Positions 52,480 to 62,059 are shown, counted from the first letter of the stretch. The stretch is DNA of 64,000 nucleotides from RGIG3077 sp964490175 (GCA_964490175.1 CAZBAI010000005.1:17321-81320), one strand, 5' to 3'. Program-made: numbers and translations. Notes: generated from the sequence alone by a model not told the origin.

Positions 52480-53076
52480 TTGATATACAGCTTAAACGGA
52501 ACAATATCGCATAAAGACGATTCGCTTGCCGTAATCGAATGCGCCGGCGTCGGATATGCCGTAAAGGCATCGCAATACACGCTTTCATCACTCGGCAAAA
52601 TCGGTGATTCGGCACAGCTATATACATATTTGCATTTTTACGAAGGCGGTGCGGAGCTTTTCGGCTTTGCCGACTTGCTTGAAAAAAACTGCTTTATTCA
52701 ACTCATTTCCGTAAGCGGCGTGGGTCCGAAAGCGGCAATTTCAATCCTTTCGGCAATTCCCGCACAGCAAGTGGCACTGCTGATAGCTTCAGGCGATAAC
52801 AAAGCTTTTACCAAAGTAAAAGGCATCGGCACAAAAACCGCACAGCGCATTGTGCTTGAACTTGCCGACAAAATCACCAAAGAAAAAGTTCCGTCGGCTC
52901 TTTTGTCGGAAAGCGTCAAATCAAACGGCGCTTCAAATATTTCCGATGCAATTTCCGCACTTATGGTTTTGGGCTATACGCAAAGTGAAATTATGCCCGT
53001 AATTTCAACTCTGTCCCCTTCACTTTCCTCACAGGATATGATAAAAGCCGTTCTTAAAGCTCTTTCATCTAAGTGA
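52480..53076 (+). CDS. ruvA: Holliday junction branch migration protein RuvA
   Basis: 198 residues, TTG start with AAAGGGG upstream. N-terminal OB domain (MIYSLNGTISHKDDS), two helix-hairpin-helix motifs (SVSGVGPKAAISILSA and VKGIGTKTAQRIVLELADK) and C-terminal RuvB-binding domain (DAISALMVLGYTQSEI). Binds four-way junctions and loads RuvB. Confidence 0.96.
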   Translation: MIYSLNGTISHKDDSLAVIECAGVGYAVKASQYTLSSLGKIGDSAQLYTYLHFYEGGAELFGFADLLEKNCFIQLISVSGVGPKAAISILSAIPAQQVALLIASGDNKAFTKVKGIGTKTAQRIVLELADKITKEKVPSALLSESVKSNGASNISDAISALMVLGYTQSEIMPVISTLSPSLSSQDMIKAVLKALSSK

Positions 53077-53178
53077 AATGCACTTTTTATCAAATCTATA
53101 ATTTTACGTTCATAAATTCGGCAAGCCGTCTGCCGTAAAGTACGGTGTCGCTTTTTGAGCGGCGAATGGGGTGTTTTT

Positions 53179-53934
53179 ATGGTAAACGAGGGTTACACCA
53201 GCCTTATTGAAATTCTCACTGCGGCAAGCACAGGCCGTTGTCCGGAGGACAAATTTCTCAACGCCGTTATGTCGGAAACCGTGTACGTTATTTGCACGCC
53301 CACAGGAAAAGAAAAAGGTCTTTTCCATGATGGAATACTTGAAATTTTTGCCCAGCGCTCCGAAAAGAATCTGCCGGTCGTTCCTTTCTTCACAAAGGAA
53401 AAACTGCTTCACGAATATGCAAAAACCAAGGTAAACTTTGAAAAAGTCAATTGCCTTGATTTATTCCGCATGATAAACGGTGCAAGCGCAGTTATGAATC
53501 CGGGAACGTCGGACAAAAAGTTCAGCTCAAAAACCATCGCCAAGTTGATTCTCGAATCAAATCAAGCGCTAAAACCGTGGGAAATTCCTTTTGATACCTC
53601 AAAGGACGTTGAATACGGCAGACCCACGAGAACGCCGGAAACGCTCAAAAAAGTCCTTGTTCCTTTCTTCCAGAAAAAAGATAATGTGCGCAAGGCATTC
53701 TTTATCGGAATGAAGCGCAAGGGCGAAAACGAAAAAGTTATCGTTGTTGTCGATTTTGACGGAAGTCATTACAACCTCTTTTCCGAAATGCTCAAACTGG
53801 TTTCAAAGCAATTTGATTGCAGCGATTTGCTGTTTATAAGCTATGAAAACGAAGATGTAAGAAAAATAGCCGACAGTCACTCCGCTTTCTATTCACGTGC
53901 GGCTAAATCCAAAGCGGATAAAATGGATTTTTGA
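53179..53934 (+). CDS. SseB-family protein between ruvA and ruvB
   Basis: 251 residues from ATG at 53179 with GGGGTG five bases upstream. N-terminal SseB fold: LIEILTAASTGRCPEDKFLNA, then VYVICTPTG, VVPFFTKEKLL and AVMNPGT; C-terminal SseB_C-like region with FFIGMKRKGENEKVIVVVDF. Named after the serine-sensitivity phenotype in E. coli; molecular function not established. It separates ruvA from ruvB, which usually adjoin. Confidence 0.85.
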   Translation: MVNEGYTSLIEILTAASTGRCPEDKFLNAVMSETVYVICTPTGKEKGLFHDGILEIFAQRSEKNLPVVPFFTKEKLLHEYAKTKVNFEKVNCLDLFRMINGASAVMNPGTSDKKFSSKTIAKLILESNQALKPWEIPFDTSKDVEYGRPTRTPETLKKVLVPFFQKKDNVRKAFFIGMKRKGENEKVIVVVDFDGSHYNLFSEMLKLVSKQFDCSDLLFISYENEDVRKIADSHSAFYSRAAKSKADKMDF

Positions 53935-53967
53935 TTTAACTTATCCGACCGAAAGGAGCTGTAGCAT

Positions 53968-55020
53968 TTGATTGAATCCGGACAGATGGATTTTGAACCT
54001 CGAATCGTGGCGCCGGAGTGTATTGAAAGCGACAACGAAACCGATTTTTCACTGCGCCCGAAAACCTTTGCCGACTACATCGGTCAGGACAAAGTCAAAG
54101 AAATTTTAAACATCTACATTATGGCGGCAAAGCGCCGTGGCGAACACCTCGACCACACGCTGCTTTACGGACCGCCGGGGCTTGGCAAAACAACACTTGC
54201 CAATATAATCGCATCGGAATTAGGCGTCAATATTCACACAACATCAGGCCCTGCAATCGAAAAGCCGGGCGACCTCGCCGCAATTCTTACGACGCTTGAA
54301 AAAAATGATGTTCTCTTTATTGATGAAATACACCGCCTTTCAAAGCAGGTTGAAGAAATCCTCTACCCTGCCATGGAAGATTTGGCTATCGATATAATAC
54401 TTGAAAAAGGGTTGGGGGCACGTTCTGTAAGGCTTGATATCCAGCCCTTTACTCTTGTCGGCGCAACCACAAGGGCAGGTCAGCTTTCGCCGCCTCTGCG
54501 TGACAGGTTCGGCGTTTTGCTCCATATGGAGCCTTATTCGCATGAGCAGCTTGCTCAAATCATTTCACGCAACGCAATCACACTCGGAATCGGCTGTGAC
54601 CCGAACGGCGCTTTTGAACTGGCAAGACGTGCACGAGGTACACCTCGTATAGCAAACCGCCTTTTAAAGCGTGTGCGTGATTTTGCCGAAATCATCGGCG
54701 ACGGTATCATAACATCGGAAATTGCCGATTTGGCGCTGACGAAGCTCGAAATCGACAAACTCGGGCTTGATTCTCTCGACAGAAAGCTTTTAAAAATGAT
54801 GATAAACGCCTACGGCGGCGGCCCTGTCGGGCTTGATACCTTGGCGGCGGCAATCGGCGAAGAAGCTGTCACCATTGAAGATGTTTGCGAACCGTATCTT
54901 ATGCAGCTGGGTTTTTTAAAGCGCACGCCTAAAGGCAGGTGCGTCACGGCGCAGGCATATTCACACTTAGGCATTAAATTGCCCGATTCTCTTGCAGGTC
55001 AAACAACATTCGATATTTAA
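53968..55020 (+). CDS. ruvB: Holliday junction branch migration ATPase RuvB
   Basis: 350 residues, TTG start with GAAAGGAG nine bases upstream. AAA+ motor: Walker A YGPPGLGKTTLAN (about 67-79), Walker B LFIDEIHRLSKQ, sensor GATTRAGQLSPPLRDRFG, and a C-terminal winged helix (TLAAAIGEEAVTIEDVCEPYL, GFLKRTPKGR). Drives branch migration with RuvA. Confidence 0.97.
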   Translation: MIESGQMDFEPRIVAPECIESDNETDFSLRPKTFADYIGQDKVKEILNIYIMAAKRRGEHLDHTLLYGPPGLGKTTLANIIASELGVNIHTTSGPAIEKPGDLAAILTTLEKNDVLFIDEIHRLSKQVEEILYPAMEDLAIDIILEKGLGARSVRLDIQPFTLVGATTRAGQLSPPLRDRFGVLLHMEPYSHEQLAQIISRNAITLGIGCDPNGAFELARRARGTPRIANRLLKRVRDFAEIIGDGIITSEIADLALTKLEIDKLGLDSLDRKLLKMMINAYGGGPVGLDTLAAAIGEEAVTIEDVCEPYLMQLGFLKRTPKGRCVTAQAYSHLGIKLPDSLAGQTTFDI

Positions 55021-55055
55021 ATTTGCATTAACCATTATTCGGAGATAAACAATCA

Positions 55056-56408
55056 ATGAACAAATCTACACCAAGCGGACTCAGCGGTCTTTATCCTGCA
55101 CAGCTCGGATGTGAAACGGCAATGAATTATGCAAGGGCTTTGTGTCTTTTCATCGCAAGAAAAACAGACAGAAAGCCCGTTATTCTTGTCGGCTCGGATA
55201 CAAGACCGTCATCACAGGCACTGTCTTTATCACTTTGCGCCGGCATATGTTCGGCAGGCGGCGACTGCGTAAACCTCGGCACAGTGCCCTCGCCGGCAAC
55301 TTCATATCTCATTCCAAAGCATAAAGCAGACGCCGCAATGATGCTTTGCGCCGGCAGCAACGGCTCGGAATATAACGGCATTCGCTTTTTTTCGTCCTCC
55401 GGATTTTACTTTTCCGAAAAAGAACTTGACGAAATAACCGAAATTTCAAAAAGCGCACCGAAACTTTGCGCCGATATTCCCGCCAATCTCACAGGCAAAT
55501 GCTTTGTCGATTCAAAAGCGCTGTGGGATTACAACAGGCACATTATTTCACAAATCGAAACCAATCTCAAAGGTGTTAAGGTCGCTGTTGACTGTGCAAA
55601 CGGAAGCGCTTGCCTTACCGCCAAGAATATTTTCGAGGGCTTGGGCTCATACTGCATTATGCTTAACGATTCCCCAAACGGCGCCAACATTAACAACGGC
55701 TGCGGAACTGCCGACACAACTTATTTAAAAAATTTCGTAGTCGATAATCACTGTGCGCTCGGCATAGCCTTTGACGGCGACGGCGGAAAAATCGCCGTTG
55801 TTGACGAAAACGGCGCTCTTGTCGATACCGACAGGCTTCTCACCGTGTTTGCAAAATATCTTTCCGCAAAGCAATTGTTAAAAAACAATGCGATAGTATG
55901 CACAGCGGCGGCAAATCTCGGGGTTTCAAATTTTTGCACAAAAAACGGAATTGAGGTAATATCCGCAAAATCCGATGAATATTGCGTTGCCGAAAAAATG
56001 CTGCAAAGCAAATACTCACTCGGAGCAGACCATTGCGGACATATTTTCTTTGAATCCGACGTGCCCGTAAGCGATGCGCAGCTGTGCGGTGTAAAGCTTG
56101 TTGAATTGCTTGTAAATACATCAAAAAAGCTTTCCGAGCTGTCTTGCGAAATGGAGCGCTGTTCACAGGTGATAACTAAAATCAAAATCAATCCACGCTG
56201 TAAAGAAGTCTGGAAAAACGACACAGAGCTTGCGGATTATATCGGGCAGTGCGCACACGATCTCGGGGATTTTTACCGTGTAATCGTGCGTGAAAGTCCC
56301 GATGAAGCTGTAATTCGTGTGCTTGTCGAAGGGCGTGATTTTGATATGATAAACAAATATGCAATGCTGATTTCGGACAAAATCAAACAGCGTGTAAGAC
56401 CAAAATAA
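55056..56408 (+). CDS. Phosphohexomutase-family protein with degenerate active site
   Basis: 450 residues, four-domain alpha-D-phosphohexomutase fold similar to GlmM/PgcA. All four catalytic loops depart from consensus. The phosphoserine loop SASHNP reads CAGSNG (in MMLCAGSNGSEYNGIRFF), putting Gly where the phosphorylated Ser should be. The metal loop DGDGDR reads DGDGGK. The sugar loop GExSGH reads ADHCGH. The phosphate loop SGTEP reads SPDEA. The fold-defining neighbours remain, so the gene is not a random pseudogene and has no stop or frameshift. It may be a regulatory or scaffolding pseudoenzyme, or an enzyme with altered chemistry. It lies between ruvB and a methyltransferase. Confidence 0.85.
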   Translation: MNKSTPSGLSGLYPAQLGCETAMNYARALCLFIARKTDRKPVILVGSDTRPSSQALSLSLCAGICSAGGDCVNLGTVPSPATSYLIPKHKADAAMMLCAGSNGSEYNGIRFFSSSGFYFSEKELDEITEISKSAPKLCADIPANLTGKCFVDSKALWDYNRHIISQIETNLKGVKVAVDCANGSACLTAKNIFEGLGSYCIMLNDSPNGANINNGCGTADTTYLKNFVVDNHCALGIAFDGDGGKIAVVDENGALVDTDRLLTVFAKYLSAKQLLKNNAIVCTAAANLGVSNFCTKNGIEVISAKSDEYCVAEKMLQSKYSLGADHCGHIFFESDVPVSDAQLCGVKLVELLVNTSKKLSELSCEMERCSQVITKIKINPRCKEVWKNDTELADYIGQCAHDLGDFYRVIVRESPDEAVIRVLVEGRDFDMINKYAMLISDKIKQRVRPK

Positions 56409-56427
56409 ATATTATCGGAGAATTATT

Positions 56428-57306
56428 TTGAGAATTTCGGACAAATGGCTTGATTATAAATTACTTGATGCGACAAGCGGCGAAAAGCTTGAGCGCTGGG
56501 GCAACATTACCCTTGTGCGACCCGACCCGCAAATTATTTGGAAAAGCGAAAAGCTTTCGGATATGTGGGACAATGCCGACGGGCATTACAGGCGCTCAAA
56601 ATCCGGCGGCGGAAGCTGGTCGGTGCGTAGCAGCTTGCCGGAAAAATGGCAAATATCATATAACGGTCTGCGATTTTTAATAAAGCCCACGGGTTTTAAG
56701 CACACCGGACTTTTCCCCGAACAGGCGACAAATTGGGACTTTATGCAAAAACTGATAGAAAACGCAAACCGACCTATCAACGTGCTCAATATGTTTGCTT
56801 ACACCGGCGGCGCAACGCTTGCCTGTGCAAAAGCAGGCGCAAGTGTTTGCCATTGCGATGCCGCAAAAGGCATGGTGCAATGGGCACGTGAAAACGCATC
56901 TCTTTCCGGCCTTGACGATAAGCCGATTCGCTGGATTGTTGACGACTGCGAGAAATTTGTTTCAAGAGAAATAAAACGAGGCAGAAAATACGACGCCATT
57001 ATTATGGATCCGCCGTCATACGGCAGAGGTCCGAACGGCGAGGTTTGGAAATTGGAAAATTCAATTTACGACCTTATCAAACTTTGCAAAAACGTTTTGA
57101 GCGACAATCCCCTTTTCTTCCTTATAAACAGTTATACAACCGGACTTTCGCCGTCGGTTATGGCATTTATTCTGCAAAGGGTCTTGATTCCCGAATACGG
57201 CGGAAGCGTCAGCGCAGATGAAATCGGTTTGCCTGTTGAAACAGGCGGCGTTCTGCCCTGCGGTGCAACTGCCGTTTGGACTTGCAACTCCACACAGCCG
57301 CTTTGA
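56428..57306 (+). CDS. Class I SAM-dependent rRNA-type methyltransferase
   Basis: 292 residues from TTG at 56428 with CGGAG nine bases upstream. The SAM fold opens at LNMFAYTGGATLACAKAGAS (motif I) and continues with CDAAKGMVQWARENA; the catalytic AIIMDPPSYGRGPNGEVW (DPPxY) is the base-methylating motif. It resembles the C-terminal half of RlmI/RlmKL-type 23S rRNA methyltransferases, with a short N-terminal beta domain in place of PUA. The exact base is unknown. Confidence 0.85.
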   Translation: MRISDKWLDYKLLDATSGEKLERWGNITLVRPDPQIIWKSEKLSDMWDNADGHYRRSKSGGGSWSVRSSLPEKWQISYNGLRFLIKPTGFKHTGLFPEQATNWDFMQKLIENANRPINVLNMFAYTGGATLACAKAGASVCHCDAAKGMVQWARENASLSGLDDKPIRWIVDDCEKFVSREIKRGRKYDAIIMDPPSYGRGPNGEVWKLENSIYDLIKLCKNVLSDNPLFFLINSYTTGLSPSVMAFILQRVLIPEYGGSVSADEIGLPVETGGVLPCGATAVWTCNSTQPL

Positions 57307-57327
57307 TTTTTGAAAGGATTTTGTTTT

Positions 57328-58176
57328 ATGGAAAAATTTATCAGTATAAAAAACCTTTCGTTTGAATATGAAGCGCTTGAACCTAACGAAAAGCCGACAT
57401 GCATTTTGCACAATATTTCACTTGAAATAGAAAAAGGTGAATTTGTTGCGATTTTAGGACACAACGGCTCGGGAAAATCCACGCTGGCAAAGCATTTTAA
57501 CGGCATTTTGCTGCCGACGGACGGCGATGTTATAATCGACGGAATAAACACAAAGGATGAGGAAAAACTCTTTGAGCTTAGGCAAAGGGTCGGCATGGTT
57601 TTTCAAAACCCCGATAACCAGCTTGTGGCAACCATTGTTGAAGATGACGTTGCATTTGCCCTTGAAAATCTCGGTGTTGAGCCGGAGGAAATGCGCCAAC
57701 GTGTCGATGAAGCGCTTAAATCCGTAAATATGTATGATTACAGGCTGCATTCGCCGCACCAGCTCTCGGGCGGGCAGAAACAGCGTGTTGCCATCGCCGG
57801 AATTATCGCCATGCGACCGAAATGCATAGTTCTCGATGAACCTACGGCGATGCTTGACCCTGTCGGAAGAAAACAGGTGATGAAAACCGTGCGCAAACTC
57901 AACCGTGAATACGGAATCACAATCGTTATGATTACTCACTTTATGGACGAAGCTGCCGATTGCGACCGTGTTGTCGTTATCGACAACGGAAGGATTTTGG
58001 CGGACAATACCCCGAAAAAAATATTTTCACACGTGCAGGCCATGCGCAATGCCGGGCTTGATGTTCCGCAGGTAACTCAGCTGTGCTATGAACTGAAAGA
58101 ATCCGGATTTAATATAAAAAGCGATATTATCACACAGGAAGAATGCGTTGACGCACTCGAAAAACTATTGAAGTGA
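57328..58176 (+). CDS. ecfA1: ECF transporter ATPase A1
   Basis: 282 residues from ATG at 57328 with AAAGGA upstream. Walker A ILGHNGSGKSTLAKHFNG, Q-loop FQNPDNQLVA, signature LSGGQKQRVAIAG, Walker B CIVLDEPTAMLDPVGR, H-loop MITHFMDEA. With EcfA2 and EcfT it powers a group II energy-coupling factor transporter that pairs with separate vitamin-binding S components, none of which is in this window. Confidence 0.95.
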   Translation: MEKFISIKNLSFEYEALEPNEKPTCILHNISLEIEKGEFVAILGHNGSGKSTLAKHFNGILLPTDGDVIIDGINTKDEEKLFELRQRVGMVFQNPDNQLVATIVEDDVAFALENLGVEPEEMRQRVDEALKSVNMYDYRLHSPHQLSGGQKQRVAIAGIIAMRPKCIVLDEPTAMLDPVGRKQVMKTVRKLNREYGITIVMITHFMDEAADCDRVVVIDNGRILADNTPKKIFSHVQAMRNAGLDVPQVTQLCYELKESGFNIKSDIITQEECVDALEKLLK

Positions 58177-58210
58177 TTTTTGAACAAAAGAGGGAATATA
58201 TTTAGAATTT

Positions 58211-59080
58211 ATGGCAACTATCAAAACAGAAAATTTGACCTATACCTACGGCATAGGAACACCGTTTGAAAAAACGGCGATAAACAATGTTAATATTGAA
58301 ATACAGCCCGGCAGCCTTGTCGGAATCATAGGGCACACCGGCTCGGGAAAATCCACGCTTATCCAGCATTTTAACGGGCTTTTAAAGCCGACATCGGGCA
58401 AAATATATATTGACGGCGAAGATATATGGGAATCTAAGAAAAAAATCGGAGATGTAAGATTTAAGGTCGGTCTTGTTTTTCAATATCCCGAATATCAGAT
58501 TTTTGAAGATACGGTAGGCAAGGATATCGCTTTCGGCCCGAAAAATATGGGACTTGATAATGAGCAGGTCGAAAAACGTGTTACACAGGCGCTTGAAAAT
58601 GTCGGTTTGCCGCTTTCCTACCTCGAAAGGTCGCCGTTTGAGCTTTCCGGTGGCGAAAAGCGCAGAGTTGCGATTGCCGGCGTTATGGCAATGCAGCCCG
58701 AAGTCCTCATTCTCGATGAACCGACAGCAGGGCTTGACCCCAAAGGCAGGGACATGGTCTTTTCGCTTATAAAAGATTATCACAAAAAAACTCAATGCAC
58801 CGTGCTGCTTGTTTCACACAGTATGGAGGATATTGCAAAATATGCCGACAAACTGCTTGTCATGAACAACAGTGAGGTTTTTTGTTATGACCAAACCGTT
58901 TCGGTTTTCAAAAAATCAGAGGAAATACAAAATATGGGTCTTGACGTTCCGCAAATCACCCGTGTTTTCAATGAGCTTAAACGCCGAGGAATCGATATCG
59001 GCGAGGAAATATATACGGTAGGCTATGCCAAAAAGCTTATCTTGGAATATCTTGAAAAGAAAGGTGAACCGTCTTGCTGA
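58211..59080 (+). CDS. ecfA2: ECF transporter ATPase A2
   Basis: 289 residues. Walker A GHTGSGKSTLIQHFNG, FQYPEYQIFEDTV, signature LSGGEKRRVAIAG, Walker B LILDEPTAGLDPKG, H-loop SHSMEDIAKYAD. It differs from EcfA1 in the FQYPEYQ Q-loop, as A1/A2 pairs usually do. Its end overlaps ecfT by seven bases. The ribosome-binding site is weak. Confidence 0.95.
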   Translation: MATIKTENLTYTYGIGTPFEKTAINNVNIEIQPGSLVGIIGHTGSGKSTLIQHFNGLLKPTSGKIYIDGEDIWESKKKIGDVRFKVGLVFQYPEYQIFEDTVGKDIAFGPKNMGLDNEQVEKRVTQALENVGLPLSYLERSPFELSGGEKRRVAIAGVMAMQPEVLILDEPTAGLDPKGRDMVFSLIKDYHKKTQCTVLLVSHSMEDIAKYADKLLVMNNSEVFCYDQTVSVFKKSEEIQNMGLDVPQITRVFNELKRRGIDIGEEIYTVGYAKKLILEYLEKKGEPSC

Positions 59081-59871
59081 AAGATATCACAATAGGTCAG
59101 TATTTCCCCGGGCAAAGCGTTGTTCACCGACTTGACCCGAGGTTTAAAATCATAATTACTCTTGCGTATATTATAATGCTGTTTTCCGCTTCAAAAATGC
59201 TTTCGCTGATTCCGGGAGTGGTTTTTGCGCTTTTGGCACTTATACTTTCGCAAATTCCGTTTTCTCTCATCGCCAAATCCTTAAAGCCGATAATCCCCCT
59301 TATTATCATAACAACTCTTTTAAATCTTTTTCTTTATGACGGTGATACCGTAATAAAATTAGGCTTTATCGAAATAGCCGCCGAAGCAATCGAAATATCG
59401 GTAATGACGGCAATCAGGGTGATTTTCCTTATTGCGGGCACGTCGCTTCTTACCTATACCACCTCGCCGATAATGCTTACAGATGCGATAGAAAACCTCT
59501 TATCCCCTTTGAAAAAGGTTAATTTTCCCGTGCATGACCTTGCAATGATGATGACGATTGCGTTGCGTTTTATACCGACAATTATCGAAGAAACCGATAA
59601 AATCGTGAATGCGCAAAAAGCGAGGGGCGCAAATATCGAAACAGGCAACCTTGCACAGCGTGCCAAGGCAATGGTGACGATTCTGATTCCGCTTTTTGTT
59701 TCCGCTGTGAAACGTGCGGGTGAACTTGCGCTCGCAATGGAGTGCCGCTGCTATCGAGGCGATATCGGGCGAACCAGAATGAAGCAGCTTAAATCCGGCG
59801 CAAAGGATTATATCGCCTTGATTTTGACCTTTGCGTTCATCGCTTTGGTATTTGTGCTGAATTTTATATGA
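59074..59871 (+). CDS. ecfT: ECF transporter membrane component EcfT
   Basis: 265 residues, TTG start with AAAGGTG upstream. About five to six membrane helices and the two coupling ARG-type motifs, AQKARGANIE and AMECRCYRGD, that contact the ATPases. Completes the ecfA1A2T module; truA, common next to it, is absent here. Confidence 0.94.
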   Translation: MLKDITIGQYFPGQSVVHRLDPRFKIIITLAYIIMLFSASKMLSLIPGVVFALLALILSQIPFSLIAKSLKPIIPLIIITTLLNLFLYDGDTVIKLGFIEIAAEAIEISVMTAIRVIFLIAGTSLLTYTTSPIMLTDAIENLLSPLKKVNFPVHDLAMMMTIALRFIPTIIEETDKIVNAQKARGANIETGNLAQRAKAMVTILIPLFVSAVKRAGELALAMECRCYRGDIGRTRMKQLKSGAKDYIALILTFAFIALVFVLNFI

Positions 59872-59903
59872 TAAAGTCTGCGCCTTTTCTGACATAAATT
59901 GTA

Positions 59904-59932
59904 TTTACAAATCAAATAAAACGGTGTATAAT
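59904..59932 (+). promoter_or_regulatory. Promoter of cyclophilin lipoprotein
   Basis: TTTACA (59904-59909) and TATAAT (59927-59932), 17-base spacer, about 40 bases before the start codons. Confidence 0.75.
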
Positions 59933-59972
59933 AAAACAGTTAGGCATAACTCAAACACACACATCGGGGAGA

Positions 59973-60707
59973 ATGATGATGCTGAACTCAATGGTTTTTA
60001 AACGCATATTATGCATAAGCTGCGCTTCTTTGCTTATATTTTCAACAAGTGCCTGCGCAAAAAAATACGTTCAGCTTGATGATGTTGAGCTTTTGAATTT
60101 TCAAGAGTCGTCAGTCGGTGAAGAAATTGCTGTTTTCAAGCTTGAACATATGAATGAACCGCTCGGTGAAATCAGAATTAAGCTTTTTGAAAACGAAGTG
60201 CCGCAGGCTGTTGAAAATTTCAAAAAATTGGTCGAAGCCGATTATTACGACGGCTGCACATTTTTCTATGTTTCTCCGCAAAGCTATGTTATGAGCGGCG
60301 ATGCAAGCGGCCTCGGAACAGGCGGCACAGCGGCGGTCGAAACGCCGTGCGCACCTTCAAAACAGCTTTATAATTTCACGGGCGCAGTCGGCTTTACATC
60401 GCAAAACAACTACTGCGACAGCAGGTTTTATATCGTAACGGGCACCACTGTTACAGCTCAGGATTTTGTAAGCTACGCTATGCAGGATTCTCAAAAATAT
60501 TTTCCCCAAAATGTTAAATCCGTATATATGGACGTTGGCGGACAGCCCGGACTTGATAATGACGCCAATATGGTTTTCGGTCAAATTTTCGAGCAGGATA
60601 TGGATGTTCTCGAAAAACTTTGTTCGGTCAAGCTGACGCAGGACAATCGCCCGGAAAAAGCGGTTATAATTACCTGCGCCGAAATCATTGAATACAGCGG
60701 CGAATAA
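59973..60707 (+). CDS. Lipoprotein peptidyl-prolyl isomerase (cyclophilin)
   Basis: Up to 244 residues. GGGGAGA is followed by three ATG codons in series (59973, 59976, 59979); the second or third has better spacing. Lipoprotein signal with lipobox SACAKK (Cys near 28). The cyclophilin fold begins VFKLEHMNEPLGEIRIKLF, with EVPQAVENFKKLV, VMSGDASGLGTGG and DSRFYIVTG. The arginine and phenylalanine of the PPIase active site are partly altered (VMSGD where GFxIQGGD-like sequence is usual), so activity is uncertain. Extracellular, membrane-anchored folding helper. Confidence 0.85.
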   Translation: MMMLNSMVFKRILCISCASLLIFSTSACAKKYVQLDDVELLNFQESSVGEEIAVFKLEHMNEPLGEIRIKLFENEVPQAVENFKKLVEADYYDGCTFFYVSPQSYVMSGDASGLGTGGTAAVETPCAPSKQLYNFTGAVGFTSQNNYCDSRFYIVTGTTVTAQDFVSYAMQDSQKYFPQNVKSVYMDVGGQPGLDNDANMVFGQIFEQDMDVLEKLCSVKLTQDNRPEKAVIITCAEIIEYSGE

Positions 60708-60773
60708 TTCGGATAAAAAACAGGGCAATGACAATAATATGACTATAAATAACAGCGTCAAGGAGAGAGCGAC

Positions 60774-62057
60774 TTGGATAAATTTGTAATAAAGGGCGGA
60801 ATACCGCTGAGAGGAACAGTCGAAATCAGCGGAGCGAAAAACGCCGCAGCAGCAATAATTCCCGCAGTAATTTTGTCTGATGAAGCGTGCATACTCGAAA
60901 ACGTTCCCGCCATAAGCGACGTTTCGATAGCTTTGCGAATGCTTTATGAAATGGGTGCTCGGGTCGAAACCATTAACAGAACGACCTATCGCATTGACGC
61001 CACTACGCTGAATAACTATGTTGTACCTTATGAAATGGCGAGAAAAATGCGTGCGTCATACTATTTTCTGGGCAGCTTGCTCGGCAAATTCGGTCACGCA
61101 AGGGTTTCAATGCCGGGCGGATGTCCCTTAGGCTCACGCCCTATTGACCAGCACCTTAAAGCTTTTGCTTCGCTCGGCGCAGAATGTACTCTCGACCACG
61201 GCATGGTCGATGTTGAAGCGCAAAATCTTTCGGGCAGTCAGATATATCTTGATGTTGTTTCGGTCGGAACGACAATTAACGCTATTCTTGCCGCAGTAAA
61301 GGCTAAAGGTCTTACAATTATCGAAAACGCCGCAAGAGAGCCGCACGTTGTTGATGTCGCAAACTTTTTGAACTCAATGGGCGCCGATATCATGGGCGCA
61401 GGCACTGATGTAATCAAAATCAGGGGCGTAAATTACCTGAGAGGAACAACATATTCAATTATTCCCGACCAAATCGAAGCCGGCACTTTTATGATTGCCG
61501 CCGCCGCCACAAAAGGCGATGTTACCGTCACAAACGTTATTCCCAAGCACCTTGAGGCAATCACCGCAAAGCTTGAAAAAATCGGCGTAAACGTGATGGA
61601 ATTTGATGAAAGCGTCAGAGTGTGGGTGGACGGTCCTCTTGTTAAAACAAATGTAAAAACCCAGCCTCACCCCGGTTTTCCGACTGATATGCAGCCTCAA
61701 ATTGCAACTTTGCTGACTTTTGCCGAGGGCACCAGCATGGTAACCGAGGGTATTTGGGAAGACCGTTTCCGCTATGTCGATGAATTGCGCCGAATGGGTG
61801 CGGATATTTCAGTTGACGGCAAAGTTGCCGTAATCGAGGGCACAGGCAAGCTCATGGGTGCTCCCGTGAGGGCTTGCGATTTGAGAGCGGGCGCCGCACT
61901 TATCATTGCAGGGCTTGCCGCAACCGGAACAACCGAAATCGAGGATATTTACCATGTGGAACGAGGATACGACAGCATGGAGGTAAAATTGCGTGCGCTC
62001 GGCGCCGATATCGTCAAAAAGACAATACCCGGCGGCTTGTCACGCAAGGCAATATAA
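60774..62057 (+). CDS. murA: UDP-N-acetylglucosamine 1-carboxyvinyltransferase
   Basis: 427 residues, TTG start with AAGGAGAGA upstream. First committed step of peptidoglycan synthesis: PEP plus UDP-GlcNAc. K22/N23 in ISGAKNAA and the catalytic, fosfomycin-target Cys117 in MPGGCPLGSRPID are present, with RAGAALIIAGLAATG near the C-terminus. Closely followed by the metallo-hydrolase gene. Confidence 0.96.
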   Translation: MDKFVIKGGIPLRGTVEISGAKNAAAAIIPAVILSDEACILENVPAISDVSIALRMLYEMGARVETINRTTYRIDATTLNNYVVPYEMARKMRASYYFLGSLLGKFGHARVSMPGGCPLGSRPIDQHLKAFASLGAECTLDHGMVDVEAQNLSGSQIYLDVVSVGTTINAILAAVKAKGLTIIENAAREPHVVDVANFLNSMGADIMGAGTDVIKIRGVNYLRGTTYSIIPDQIEAGTFMIAAAATKGDVTVTNVIPKHLEAITAKLEKIGVNVMEFDESVRVWVDGPLVKTNVKTQPHPGFPTDMQPQIATLLTFAEGTSMVTEGIWEDRFRYVDELRRMGADISVDGKVAVIEGTGKLMGAPVRACDLRAGAALIIAGLAATGTTEIEDIYHVERGYDSMEVKLRALGADIVKKTIPGGLSRKAI

Positions 62058-62059
62058 AA

